DNA of 64,000 bases, from positions 62,001 through 126,000 of the forward strand of contig NZ_SRMB01000002.1 in NCBI RefSeq assembly GCF_004745645.1. Direction: 5' to 3'. This document shows, in pieces, positions 24,301-33,500 of this stretch. The notes beneath the pieces were generated by a model. The model ran no database searches and was not told where the DNA came from. It saw only the letters and a list, made by a program, of their open reading frames with translations. The DNA comes from Hymenobacter metallicola. GTDB taxonomy: Bacteria; Bacteroidota; Bacteroidia; Cytophagales; Hymenobacteraceae. The position numbers and the translations under genes are program-made. Position 1 is the first letter of the stretch. The number at the start of each line of letters is the position of its first letter.

Positions 24301-25846
24301 CGTAGGCCTGATTTCGCCCCCGCCCCACCACGACATCTACTCCATTGAGGACCTGGCCCAGCTCATCTTCGATTTGAAAAACGCCAACCGCGCCGCCCGC
24401 ATCAACGTGAAGCTGGTGAGCAAGGCGGGCGTGGGCACCATTGCCGCCGGGGTGGCCAAAGCCCACGCCGACGTGATTCTCATTGCCGGCTACGACGGGG
24501 GCACCGGCGCCTCGCCCATCAGCTCCATCAAGCACGCCGGCCTGCCCTGGGAACTGGGCCTGGCCGAAGCCCACCAGACACTCTTGCGCAACCAGCTCCG
24601 CAGCCGGGTAGTGCTGCAGGCCGACGGGCAGCTCAAAACCGGCCGCGACTTGGCCGTAGCCGCTTTGCTAGGGGCCGAAGAATGGGGCGTAGCCACGGCA
24701 GCCTTGGTAGCGGGCGGCTGCGTGATGATGCGCAAATGCCACCTCAACACCTGCCCAGTAGGCGTAGCCACCCAGGACCCGGAGTTACGCAAGCTCTTCA
24801 GCGGGCAGCCCGAGCACATCGTGAATCTGTTCCGCTTTCTGGCCGAGGAATTGCGCGAAATCATGGCTGAACTGGGCTTTCGCACCATTCACGAAATGGT
24901 GGGCCGCGCGCAGTTTTTGAAGGTGTGCGAAGGAATCACGCACTGGAAAGCCCGCCACCTCGATTTGTCGGGGGTGCTCCAACCGGCCGCCAACCCCTCC
25001 GGTGGCACGCTTTACCACAGCGAAAACCAGGACCACGGCCTCGACAACATCCTGGACTGGCAACTGCTGGCGCACGCCCAGCCGGCCCTGCAGGAGCGAA
25101 TTCCCGTGTTTGCCGAATTCCCGGTGCGCAACACCGACCGGACCATTGGCACGTTGCTCTCCAACGAAATTGCCAAGCGCTACCACGCCGCCGGCCTACC
25201 CGAAAATACCATCAACTACCGTTTCCACGGTTCGGCGGGCCAGAGCTTCGGGGCTTTCAGCGTGAAGGGCTTGTCGTTTGCCCTGGAGGGTGAAGCCAAC
25301 GACTACGTAGGTAAAGGCCTGTCCGGGGCCCAGCTGGCTATTTTCCCGGCCGCCGACGGCAAGTTTGTGCCCGAGCACAACATCATCATCGGCAACGTGG
25401 CCCTGTACGGAGCCACCTCCGGCGAGCTGTTTGTGCGCGGGCAGGCCGGGGAACGGTTTGCCGTGCGCAACTCCGGGGCCACCGCCGTGGTGGAGGGCGT
25501 CGGGGACCATGGCTGCGAGTACATGACCGGCGGCCGGGCCCTGATTCTGGGCCGCACGGGCCGCAACTTCGCCGCCGGCATGAGCGGGGGCATTGCCTGG
25601 GTCTACGACCCCGACGGCACGTTTCCCGACAACTGCAACCAGGAAATGGTGGAACTCGACCCACTCGATGCCGCCGACGAATCCCAGATTCAGGCCCTGC
25701 TGCGCAAGCACCAGCAGCTTACGGGCAGCCAACTGGCAGACTACCTGCTCGGCAACTGGCCGGAGGAAGCCGGGCGCTTCGTGAAAGTATTCCCTTCCGA
25801 ATACAAGAAAGTGCTCCAGCAGGCGCAGTACGCCACGGCCAGCTAA
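21323..25846 (+). CDS. gltB: Glutamate synthase large subunit
   Basis: 1507 residues from the ATG at 21323, the usual size. It makes two glutamates from glutamine and 2-oxoglutarate. Cys20 (HDACGTGF) becomes the N-terminal nucleophile of the class II glutaminase domain after removal of a 19-residue propeptide. The central and FMN-barrel domains follow (FATGAMSFGSIS, GGKSNTGEGGEDP, AGYDGGTGASP). The [3Fe-4S] cysteines are Cys1133, Cys1139 and Cys1144 (CVMMRKCHLNTCPVG). The C-terminal GXGXG helix domain ends the chain. It pairs with gltD 139 bp downstream, with an inverted-repeat element between. This is the assimilation step for ammonia released upstream in the window. Confidence 0.97.
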   Translation: MNPETSAQGLYRPEFEHDACGTGFLTYLNGRKSHQIIADALTMLENMEHRGACGCDSDSGDGAGILLQVPHWFFLEECTALSIRLPEPGSYGVGLVFLPKKHSTKEACRQLIHEAASKLGMAVLGFRPVPVNPSGIGPTALAAEPDMEQVFIGRPAGVSSPEDFERKLYVLRRYISKLVLEANLKAGADFYVASLSCKTIVYKGQLTTYQVRGYFPDLSDERVTSAFGMVHSRFSTNTFPSWKLAQPFRLLAHNGEINTLRGNLNWFYAGMRSYASPYFSAEEMDMLLPVIDEGQSDSACLDNIVEILLHSGRSLPHVMMMLVPEAWDGNTQMDPWKKAFYEFHATFMAPWDGPAALIFTDGQQIGAMLDRNGLRPLRYVVTDDGRVMVASEAGVLTIPESTVLQKGRLQPGKMLLIDTVAGQIITDQGIKAQAAARQPYGEWLTDYQIRLEELPEPRQVFTDLATDSVFKYHQVFGYTREDIDTIITPMALEGKEPIGSMGVDVPLAILSDQPQHLSSYFKQFFAQVTNPPIDPIRERLVMSLATFIGNNGNILDENKMHCHCVALRQPILTNHELEKLRSIDTGMFNAKTLLSYFKADGKPGSLQDGLSRLCRYAEDAVNDGFEVLILSDRGLDSKHAPIPSLLAVSAVHHHLIRKGHRGSVGLVVEAGDIWEVHHFACLLSFGATAINPYLALATIQTMQQDGSFNTSQDAPQLVKNYVKAVCDGLLKIFSKMGISTLQSYHGAQVFEILGLNQQVVDHYFTGAVTRIGGLGLDEIARETLYKHFQGFKSSTPEEQQLLPDGGVYQWRRRGEAHMFNPETVHLLQLATRTGNYDTYRRYAKLVNEQPERMFTLRGLLDFAHHRPAISLDEVEPAENIMKRFATGAMSFGSISHEAHSTLAIAMNRIGGKSNTGEGGEDPMRYEQLPNGDSMRSAIKQIASARFGVTAHYLTNADELQIKMAQGAKPGEGGQLPGHKVDAWIAKTRHATPGVGLISPPPHHDIYSIEDLAQLIFDLKNANRAARINVKLVSKAGVGTIAAGVAKAHADVILIAGYDGGTGASPISSIKHAGLPWELGLAEAHQTLLRNQLRSRVVLQADGQLKTGRDLAVAALLGAEEWGVATAALVAGGCVMMRKCHLNTCPVGVATQDPELRKLFSGQPEHIVNLFRFLAEELREIMAELGFRTIHEMVGRAQFLKVCEGITHWKARHLDLSGVLQPAANPSGGTLYHSENQDHGLDNILDWQLLAHAQPALQERIPVFAEFPVRNTDRTIGTLLSNEIAKRYHAAGLPENTINYRFHGSAGQSFGAFSVKGLSFALEGEANDYVGKGLSGAQLAIFPAADGKFVPEHNIIIGNVALYGATSGELFVRGQAGERFAVRNSGATAVVEGVGDHGCEYMTGGRALILGRTGRNFAAGMSGGIAWVYDPDGTFPDNCNQEMVELDPLDAADESQIQALLRKHQQLTGSQLADYLLGNWPEEAGRFVKVFPSEYKKVLQQAQYATAS

Positions 25847-25871
25847 GTTATACCTCACAGCAACAAGAACG

Positions 25872-25968
25872 TCATGTTGAGCGCAGCGGTGGTACCCTTC
25901 GGGCGAAGCTGAATTTCGGTTGCTGCAACGACCGAAAGCAAGGTGCGCCGCTGCGCTCAGCATGACAG
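25872..25968. repeat. Inverted-repeat element, GTCATGTTGAGC family, between gltB and gltD
   Basis: GTCATGTTGAGCGCAGCGG near 25874 faces CCGCTGCGCTCAGCATGAC (to 25968), 18 of 19 complementary. The inner part also pairs partly around GAATTTCGG/CCGAAA. The right arm ends 17 bp before the gltD ATG. Same family as 14562-14644. Confidence 0.8.
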
Positions 25969-25985
25969 CCACAATATACCAGCAC

Positions 25986-27461
25986 ATGGGACACATTACC
26001 GGTTTCAAGGAATTCAGCCGTGAGTTGCCCGCCAAGGCGGCTCCCCAGGAACGGGTGCAGCACAACCACGAGTTTGTGGCTATGTATACCGAGCCCCAGC
26101 TCAACCAGCAGGCGGCCCGCTGCATGAACTGTGGCATTCCGTTTTGCCACGCCGGCTGCCCCTTGGGCAATATTATCCCCGAGTTCAACGACGCGGTGCA
26201 CCAGCAAGACTGGCAGGTAGCCTACCAGATTTTGTCGTCGACCAACAACTTCCCGGAATTTACGGGCCGCATCTGCCCGGCGCCCTGCGAATCGGCTTGC
26301 GTGCTGAGCATTCACAGCACCCCGGTGGCCATCGAGGAAATTGAGAAGCACATCATCGAAATTGCCTTCAGCAAGGGCTACGTGCAGCCCACCGCTCCGG
26401 TGCTCAAGTCGGGCAAAACCGTGGCGGTGGTGGGGTCTGGTCCGGCCGGCTTGGCCGCGGCAGCCCAGCTTACCAAGGCCGGCCACAGCATCACCGTGTT
26501 TGAGCGCGACGACCGGCCCGGTGGCCTTTTGCGCTACGGCATCCCCGACTTCAAGCTCGATAAATGGGTAATTGACCGGCGCATTCAGCTCTTAGAAGAA
26601 GATGGAGTTGTGTTTCGCTGCAATACCGAAATAGGCAAAGATGTAGCCGCCGAAGAGCTAACCCGCACCTTCGACGCGGTGGTGCTGGCCGGCGGCGCTA
26701 CCCTCCCCCGCGACCTAAGCCTGCCGGGCCGGGAGCTGCTGGGCATTCACTTCGCCATGGACTACCTCACCCAGCACAACCGCCGCGTAAGCAACCTGGA
26801 CGTGGCCGGTGAGGCCATCTGGGCAGAAGGCCACGACGTGGTAGTCATCGGCAGCGGCGACACGGGCTCCGACTGCGTGGGTACGGCCAATCGGCAGCAG
26901 GCCCGCTCCATCACGCAGTTTGCCCTCATGCACCAACCCGGCACCGAGCGGCCCGCCCACACGCCCTGGCCCCAGGAACCCGCCATTTTCCGGACCAGCA
27001 CCTCCCACGAGGAAGGCTGCCAGCGCTACTGGGGCATCAACACCAAGGCCTTTCTGGGCGACGAAAACGGCCGGCTCCGGGCCCTGCTGGTGACGGATAT
27101 TACCTGGGAAACCGACGTGCTGGGCCGCCGCCTGCGCTTTACCGAAATAGAAGGCTCGGAGCGCGAAATTCCGTGCACTATGGTGCTGCTGGCGTTGGGC
27201 TTTGCCGCACCCCAATATGAGGGCATGCTCCAGCAGTTGGGCGTCGAACTGGATGACCGGGGCAACGTGCGAACCCAGAAAGGAGCCTACTCGACCAGCG
27301 TGCCGAAGGTATTTGTGGCCGGTGATATGCGCCGGGGTCAGTCGTTGGTGGTGTGGGCCATTTCGGAAGGGCGGGAAGTGGCCCGCAAGGTCGATGCCCT
27401 GCTGACGGGCAAATCGGCGCTGCCTAGCAAAGACGCGGTGGGTATGTTTGCCAAGCTGTAG
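25986..27461 (+). CDS. gltD: Glutamate synthase small subunit
   Basis: 491 residues from MGHITGFKEF. It supplies electrons from NAD(P)H to GltB. The N-terminal region has the [4Fe-4S]-cluster cysteines (CMNCGIPFCHAGCPLGN and GRICPAPCESACVL). Two Rossmann sites follow: GSGPAGLAAA for FAD (about 155) and GSGDTGSDC for NAD(P)H. GDMRRGQSLVVWAI near the end completes the FAD site. The start at 25986 lies just past the repeat element; the open frame upstream is the repeat itself. A perfect hairpin begins at its stop codon. Confidence 0.96.
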   Translation: MGHITGFKEFSRELPAKAAPQERVQHNHEFVAMYTEPQLNQQAARCMNCGIPFCHAGCPLGNIIPEFNDAVHQQDWQVAYQILSSTNNFPEFTGRICPAPCESACVLSIHSTPVAIEEIEKHIIEIAFSKGYVQPTAPVLKSGKTVAVVGSGPAGLAAAAQLTKAGHSITVFERDDRPGGLLRYGIPDFKLDKWVIDRRIQLLEEDGVVFRCNTEIGKDVAAEELTRTFDAVVLAGGATLPRDLSLPGRELLGIHFAMDYLTQHNRRVSNLDVAGEAIWAEGHDVVVIGSGDTGSDCVGTANRQQARSITQFALMHQPGTERPAHTPWPQEPAIFRTSTSHEEGCQRYWGINTKAFLGDENGRLRALLVTDITWETDVLGRRLRFTEIEGSEREIPCTMVLLALGFAAPQYEGMLQQLGVELDDRGNVRTQKGAYSTSVPKVFVAGDMRRGQSLVVWAISEGREVARKVDALLTGKSALPSKDAVGMFAKL

Positions 27462-27483
27462 CCAAGGACCAGGCCTTGGCTAC
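27458..27483. terminator. Hairpin at the gltD stop codon
   Basis: GTAGCCAAGG (27458-27467) pairs perfectly with CCTTGGCTAC (27474-27483) around a 6-nt loop and includes the gltD stop. There is no T-run, so termination is uncertain; it may instead protect the 3' end of the mRNA. Confidence 0.4.
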
Positions 27484-27773
27484 ATCCAGGGAATTTGAGA
27501 GGCGTTGTTTCAGCGTTGGCACCCGTCCACCAGGGCTCCTGCCGGGCCTCCCCCACTCCGGATAAGGTAGGAGTAGCAGCGAAAAGACGGGCAGAAACAG
27601 TTTGACAGGGTTAACAGTTTTTCGGGCAGCTGGCGGTATTTGCCCCGGTTAGCGTCCAAAAACTTTCCGGATAGAGTGGGCAGCAGCGCCATAGGAAGCG
27701 GTGGTTGGCAACTGGCAAGCCAACCCGTAAGATTCCTCATGGGTTCTTCAGCTAGTCGTTGTTTCTTTACCCC
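27462..27773. other. Intergenic region after gltD
   Basis: 312 bp. Apart from the hairpin at its left end I see no gene and no clear promoter. Short frames present on both strands lack any codon-use or family support. Confidence 0.5.
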
Positions 27774-28187
27774 ATGCTACTCTCCGCTGCCTCCTCTATT
27801 TATTTCCGCAATGCCCTCTGCACCATTTCTTACTACGAGGCCGGTTACGTGCAACTAGTCTGGTCGGAAGCTGCTGCTACTGCCGATGAGCTACAGGCAC
27901 TTTATGGCCACACGCTGCAAGTCCTGAAGCACCACCGCACCGGCCGGCTCCTCACCGACCACCGCCTGCGCCAGCCCCTGCCCCTGACAGCTCAGCACTG
28001 GATTTCCCAGCAGTGGATACCCCAGGCCGTGCGCGAAGCCGGTTACAGCCACTGCGCTATTATCGAAAACCAGACGCCCTTGGGTCGCCTAGCCGCCCGG
28101 GCCGTAGGCGACGAGGTAGCGGTGCCACTCAAATTTCAATTCTTCAACGACTTATCCGAGGCCGCCGCTTGGCTGACCAAAGCCTAA
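27774..28187 (+). CDS. Hypothetical protein, STAS/SEC14-like pattern
   Basis: A 137-residue soluble protein. It begins with a beta-strand-rich part (SIYFRNALCTISYYEAGYVQLVWSE), then a helix, then GRLLTDHRLRQPLPLTAQHWISQQWIPQAVREAGYSHCAII and a final helix EAAAWLTKA. Similar small proteins recur in Hymenobacter-type genomes and have a SpoIIAA/STAS-like alternation of strands and helices. I do not recognise a proven function. ATG 27774 is preferred over an upstream TTG at 27759. Confidence 0.65.
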   Translation: MLLSAASSIYFRNALCTISYYEAGYVQLVWSEAAATADELQALYGHTLQVLKHHRTGRLLTDHRLRQPLPLTAQHWISQQWIPQAVREAGYSHCAIIENQTPLGRLAARAVGDEVAVPLKFQFFNDLSEAAAWLTKA

Positions 28188-28380
28188 GCAAGGCTGCGAA
28201 AACGGGCCGCTTGTTTGTATCTTTGCCGCCCGTTAGGCTTTTGCACGAAGCGTAAAGCCACCAAGGCCTGGGCTCGTTTGGCGCCGCTTTTTTAGCGCTT
28301 AGCGGGCGTTTATTCCAACGTTTCCAGGGGTTTAACTGTTAACCTGCTGGCCCTGGGCCGCTCATTTTATTGCTTTGTTC

Positions 28381-29397
28381 ATGACCAATTCCATTTCGAC
28401 CGATATCTGCATTATCGGAGCGGGCCCGGTGGGCTTATTTGCGGTATTTGAGGCCGGTTTGCTGAAGTTGCGCTGCCATCTGGTTGACGCGCTGCCCCAA
28501 GTGGGCGGGCAGCTCTCCGAGATTTATCCTAAGAAGCCGATTTATGACATTCCCGGCTTCCCCGACATCCTGGCTGGCGACCTGGTCCAGAATCTGATGC
28601 GGCAGATCGAGCCCTTCCACCCCACCTTCACGCTGGGCGAACGGGTAGAGCGGCTGGCCAAGCTGGAAGACGGCTCTTTTCAGCTCTTCACCACCGACGG
28701 CACCGAAATCTTCTGCAAGGCCATTGCCATTGCCGGCGGCCTGGGCTCGTTTGAACCCCGCAAGCCCGCCATTGAAAGCCTGGAAAACTACGAAGGCGGC
28801 CGGGGCGTATACTACATGGTGCGCGACCCGGAAACCTTCCGCGACCAGCGCATCGTCATTGCCGGCGGCGGCGACTCGGCCCTCGACTGGACCGTGTTCC
28901 TGGCCGATGTAGCCAAGGAAGTGACCTTGGTGCACCGTGGCACGACCTTCCGCGGCGCGGCCGATTCGGCCGAAAAAGTAAAAAACCTGCACGAAGCCGG
29001 CCGGGCCCGCCTGGTCCTATCGTCGAACGTGACGCACGTGCACGGCGAAGATGGCCTGGAAGCGGTGACGATTACCGCCAACGACGGCACGGCCGAAACC
29101 CTGGCCGTGGATGCCTTCATTCCGTTGTTTGGTCTCACGCCCAAACTAGGCCCGATCGGGGATTGGGGTCTGGAGTTGGAAGACGATGCGGTGAAGGTAA
29201 ACACGCTGGATTACTCGACTTCCGTACCCGGTATTTTCGCCATCGGCGACATAAATACGTATCCTGGCAAGCTCAAGCTCATTCTGTGCGGCTTCCACGA
29301 AGCAGCTCTGATGGCCCAGGGCGCGTTCAAATACATCAACCCTGATAAAAAGTACGTGCTGAAATACACCACTGTGAACGGGGTACCTACGCTGTAG
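28381..29397 (+). CDS. Ferredoxin--NADP+ reductase (thioredoxin-reductase-like type)
   Basis: A 338-residue flavoprotein with two dinucleotide sites: IIGAGPVGLFAVFEAG near the start for FAD and VIAGGGDSALDWT for NADPH. VGGQLSEIYPKKPIYDIPGFP and GIFAIGDINTYPGKLKLIL are typical of the ferredoxin-NADP reductase group related to thioredoxin reductase. The redox CxxC of true thioredoxin reductases is absent (the corresponding place reads GGGDSALD). A [2Fe-2S] ferredoxin follows 88 bp later and is the likely partner. The pair probably shuttles electrons between NADPH and an unknown acceptor. Confidence 0.9.
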   Translation: MTNSISTDICIIGAGPVGLFAVFEAGLLKLRCHLVDALPQVGGQLSEIYPKKPIYDIPGFPDILAGDLVQNLMRQIEPFHPTFTLGERVERLAKLEDGSFQLFTTDGTEIFCKAIAIAGGLGSFEPRKPAIESLENYEGGRGVYYMVRDPETFRDQRIVIAGGGDSALDWTVFLADVAKEVTLVHRGTTFRGAADSAEKVKNLHEAGRARLVLSSNVTHVHGEDGLEAVTITANDGTAETLAVDAFIPLFGLTPKLGPIGDWGLELEDDAVKVNTLDYSTSVPGIFAIGDINTYPGKLKLILCGFHEAALMAQGAFKYINPDKKYVLKYTTVNGVPTL

Positions 29398-29485
29398 TTT
29401 TTGATTTGGCAGCCTGGGCGGTTGATACAGAGTAGACTTACTGCAACCGCCCAGACCGCCAAACAGAAAGCTCTAACTTAAGAAT

Positions 29486-29812
29486 ATGACCGACGAAGTA
29501 CGCGTATATGTAGAGGAAGCGCCCAGTCAGCGGCGTGAGGTAGTAGCCCCCACCGACATGGCCCTGAGCCTGATGGAGGTGCTCAAAGCCAGCGGCTACG
29601 ACATTCAGGCTACCTGCGGTGGCATGGCTTTGTGCGGTACCTGCCACGTGGAAGTACTGGCCGGCCCCGCCCTCGACGAGCCCAGCGACGATGAACTGGC
29701 TATGCTCGAAAGTCTGCCCATTATGACTCAGGGTAGCCGCCTTTCCTGCCAGATTCGCATCACCAACCGCCTCGACGGCTTGGTGGTACGTTTGATGCCC
29801 CAGAACACCTAG
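29486..29812 (+). CDS. [2Fe-2S] ferredoxin, adrenodoxin type
   Basis: A 108-residue ferredoxin. The four cluster cysteines occur as CGGMALCGTC followed by LSCQI, the C-x5-C-x2-C-x(n)-C spacing of the adrenodoxin/putidaredoxin class. MTQGSRLSCQI just before the last Cys is typical. It lies immediately downstream of a ferredoxin-NADP reductase and ends at a 20-bp-stem terminator. It is cytoplasmic; the electron acceptor is not evident. Confidence 0.92.
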   Translation: MTDEVRVYVEEAPSQRREVVAPTDMALSLMEVLKASGYDIQATCGGMALCGTCHVEVLAGPALDEPSDDELAMLESLPIMTQGSRLSCQIRITNRLDGLVVRLMPQNT

Positions 29813-29834
29813 GCAAGCGGCCACCGTAGCTTTC

Positions 29835-29877
29835 CAACAAAAAAGGAGAACCAGTAGCTGGTTCTCCTTTTTTGTTG
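29835..29877. terminator. Bidirectional intrinsic terminator
   Basis: A perfect 20-bp stem (CAACAAAAAAGGAGAACCAG with its complement) around TAG, with A- and T-runs on both flanks. It serves the ferredoxin gene on the plus strand and the convergent basic secreted protein gene on the minus strand. Confidence 0.92.
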
Positions 29878-29896
29878 GGTTAGTGCCCGCTCGGTC

Positions 29897-30376
29897 TTAG
29901 CGCCGGCGCTTTCTGGAACTAGACTTCCTCTTGGTCGAGCTGGATTTCTTTTTGGCTGTATGCTTGCGGGCCGATGAGCTCGAGGAGCGACGGTGCGTGG
30001 TATGGCGCCGGCGAGTGGTGTGCGGGCGGCTGGCGGGCTTAGCAGCTGGGGCCGCCGCTTCTTCCACCTTAGCTTCCTCCGGGCCGATAAAGTTGCGGGC
30101 CGTGGCTTCAGCAGTAGAGGCGGCCTGCTGCGTAGCGGCTTCTTCCTGAGCCGCCGCTTTAAGGGCTGCTGCTTGCTTGCGGCGCACTGGCATCAGGAAA
30201 TCCCGCTCGGCTCGCTCCTGGGCTGAGAGCTTTTCTTCTCCCGGCAGAGTGGCGGTAACGGGTAGTGCTACTTGGCCTTTATGATCGGCAGGAGCTGTCT
30301 TTTTTCCTCCTTGAGCAAAAGCTGAAGCACTGCACAGGAGCAGGCTAGCCAGAACATATAGAGTACGCATAAGCAT
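29897..30376 (-). CDS. Secreted low-complexity basic protein
   Basis: 159 residues (157 if the second ATG at 30370 is used). An N-terminal signal peptide ends at SAFAQGG. The middle is Ala/Glu/Gln-rich and helical (QERAERDFLMPVRRKQAAALKAAAQEEAATQQ). The last ~45 residues are almost only Arg, Lys, Ser, Thr and His (RRRHTTHRRSSSSSARKH, then KKK/KRK runs). Such tails resemble DNA- or polyanion-binding proteins, but with a signal peptide the target would be outside the cytoplasm. No family is recognised. Confidence 0.65.
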   Translation of the reverse strand: MLMRTLYVLASLLLCSASAFAQGGKKTAPADHKGQVALPVTATLPGEEKLSAQERAERDFLMPVRRKQAAALKAAAQEEAATQQAASTAEATARNFIGPEEAKVEEAAAPAAKPASRPHTTRRRHTTHRRSSSSSARKHTAKKKSSSTKRKSSSRKRRR

Positions 30377-30511
30377 CGTTGCAAAGGACTAGGAAATGGC
30401 AAAATTACTATTGCCCTATTCGAATAGCAAACCTGTTTCGCTTTTAACCTATGGCAAAGCCCTTTTCAGCGGCCTCAGCCCCGATTTTATCCTAAAAAAT
30501 ACAATTTCTCA

Positions 30512-33500
30512 TTATCTCCCTGCTACTGGGTCAATGTGGAGGCGGATGCCCGCCGAGTGGGTCGTAAATTCGGGAGCATACAAGCACTGCAGCTGGCTCA
30601 GCCCCCCCGAGAAATTACCGCTTTGCGCTGCCCGTAGTCGGTACTCAAAGGTATGCGTACCTTTGGGGAAGTAGCTGATAAAGAAGTTGGTGGCCGCGTC
30701 GCGAGGACTCTCGTAGTAGCCTAGCGCCCCCTGGTAGCGGTAGCCACTGGTTTGGCTGATTAGCTCGAGGCCAGCGGCGCGCTGATCCTTCACGTGCACA
30801 TACTCCAGGTCCCGGTCGGCGCGCAGCACCAGGCGCACCACCAGCACGTCGCCCACGCGTAGCGGCGTAGCGGCAGTGAGGGGCACGAGTACCGGCCCAC
30901 CCGTGGTACGCTGCTCCCGGTATAGCTGCCGTTCCAGGCTCAAGGATGTCGTGGCCGGGGTCACCTTGTCCAGTTGCTCAAAATACTGCCAGTAGAGCGC
31001 ACCCCAGGCCACTCCGGCATCCGTTTTCTGAACCTTTACTTTGCCTTGCGCGGGCTTGATGGCAGCTGCGGCCCACATTGTTTTGAAATAACCCGTGCCA
31101 GCTTGCTGGGCTGTGGGGCGCACCGGTTCGCCTCCTACCTGCACCTCCAGCGCCTGGGTGGGCCGGAGCCAGTCGGAGCCGCGCAGCAGCAGGGCGTAGC
31201 AGGCATCGGCGGTGGCGCGGGTGCTTTCCCAGTTCTGGGTCTGCTTTTGCTTGAGCAGCCAGAGCTTCATTTCGTCCACGGCTTTCTGGTCGTCCCGGAT
31301 TTCGTCAAAAGCCTCAATCATCGTGGCCTGGGTTTCGGTGGGGGCATCGCGCCAGTAGTAGCCGCCGCGCACTTCCTTCCAATACATGCCCAGCTCGGGC
31401 GAGTGCAGAGCATTTTCCACCAGGGCCGTCAGGATGTCTTTTACGGCCGTCGGCTGCACTTTTCGACGCTGCAAAGCCAGGGCTATCTGCGCCTGCACAT
31501 AGCGGGTTTGCCCCACCCAGAACTTGCCCGCCTGCTGCTGATAGTAAGCCTGGGCGGGCTGGGCCGCGGTGGCTACGGCGGGCTGGGGCCAGAAACTGCG
31601 CGCATACAAGGCCTGCACTTGCACATCGGCCAAGTGATTTTGCTTGAGGTCTACGCCTTTCAACTTGCGCAGCTCGGTATAGTCGCGCTGCAGCTGCTCG
31701 TCGAGGTAGCGCAGGGCGTTCTGCAGCAGCGGACGGGCCTGCTCATTCTGGCTGGCATCGAAAGCCCCCAACTTCTGCAGCTTGCCAAAACCAGCCACAA
31801 TCAGCTGGGTGATGTAGCGGTCGGCGGGCATTTTCTCAAACCAGGGGAAAGCACCATCGGGCTGCTGCATCCGGGCCAGCTTGGTCAGGGCCTTTGCCGT
31901 TTCAGCCTGCAGGCGGGGCGCATCGAGCAGCTCGCCGAGGCGGCGCATCCGCTCGGTTTCGCTCTGGGCGTCGCGCACCCAGGGCGTTTCCTGCAGCAAC
32001 AGCGCCTTTAACTCTTGGTTTTGCTCGAGCTTACTGCTCAGCGCAGCCGGGTTGCCGGCCTGGGCAGCGCGCTTCCACTCGGCCAGCACCGTTTGCAGGC
32101 GAGGGTTTTGCTGCAGAATCCGGGTGGCCAGCAGGTTGGCGTAGAGGCGGCTGAATACCTGCTCGGAACACTCGTAGGGGTACTCCATTAAGTACGGCAG
32201 CGCCTGCACGGCGTACCAGGCCGGGTTGGGCGTCATTTCCAGCGTGAGCGAGTAGTTGCGCCGGGTGGCCGACGTCGTGCTGGTCAACTTGGTCAGCTCA
32301 AACTCCCGGGTGGCCGGCCCTACTATGGGCAGCGGCAAGCTTTCGGTGATGAGCAGACGGTTGGACAGCACCGGCACGGTGTTTTCCTCCCCGTCGGAGA
32401 AAGTTGCCACCGGCGTCTTGGCTTTGCGCTTGGGCTTTTGAGCGGGCTCCGTCTGGGCCACCACCCGGTAGGTCACGGCTTCGAGGGGCAGCTGGCCTTC
32501 GGCCGTTTCGGGGATAGTCAGCTCCCACTCCAGGGCACTGCTCTGCTTGGCCGCAAGCTGAAATCCTTGTTGGGCCGCCCCTTTCAACAGGCGGCCTTCC
32601 AGGGGCTGCTGGGTGCGGGCATCCAGCAAGAACAGCTGGGCTGTGCCGCGCATGGGCTGGTCGGTGAGGTTGCTGATTTTGGCCGAGAAGCGCAGCTGGT
32701 CGCCTTCCCGGAAGAAACGCGGGGCATTGGGCGTCACCTGCAGCTGCTTTTGCGTAACCAGCTCCCGCCGCAGCAGGCCGCTGTGCAGCTGCTGGTCGTG
32801 GGCCAGGGCCAGCAGCTGCCAGCGGGTCACGGCTTCGGGCATTTGAAACTCCAGTACGGTTTCGCCCTGGGCGTTGGTGCGCAGCTCGGGCAGCCAGAAG
32901 GCAGTTTCGCGGAAGTCCTTGCGGGCCTGCACGGCGGAGAGGTCAATGTTGCGGGGCTGGTCCGGCACTGCTGGTCGTTCGGCTGAATCAGCAGCTCCGG
33001 CTGCGGAAGGAGCTGCTGGGGCCGCCATCTTGCGCGCCATAGCCATCTGCGGAGCTGCTACTGCACCAGCCACGGCCATTTCTTCATCTTGCTTCACAAC
33101 TGGCGACGTAAACCGGACGGTAGTTGATTTAGGCGGCAAGAGTCGATAATCCTGGCTGCTTTCCTCATCACCAAGCGAATAACTCCACCAGTTCAAATGA
33201 GGATAAAGCCGCAAAGCATCATCTGTAGCCGTGGCAGCTTCAATTAGAATGATTGATTCTTCCGTCCCAAACCGTCCGTTCCAAGCCAGGGTTGCCGAAT
33301 AATACGAGGGCGAAAAATCCAGCGCTGTAAAAGAATGCGGATGGAAGATATCCAACGACTGGTCGTAGAGCGTGGCCAGCAGCTCGGCCGCGGCGGGCTT
33401 GCCGTCGGCCTGACGGATGGTGATACGCCAGGTTTCCTTTTGCCCGGGCTGCAGCTTGTCGCGGAACGTGGCAAAGCTGAATACCAGCGGAGCAGGCGGC

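Noticed and set aside
23036..24574. Open frame of 512 codons antisense to gltB
   Set aside because: Complete overlap with a well-supported gene and low-complexity Gly/Val/His translation.
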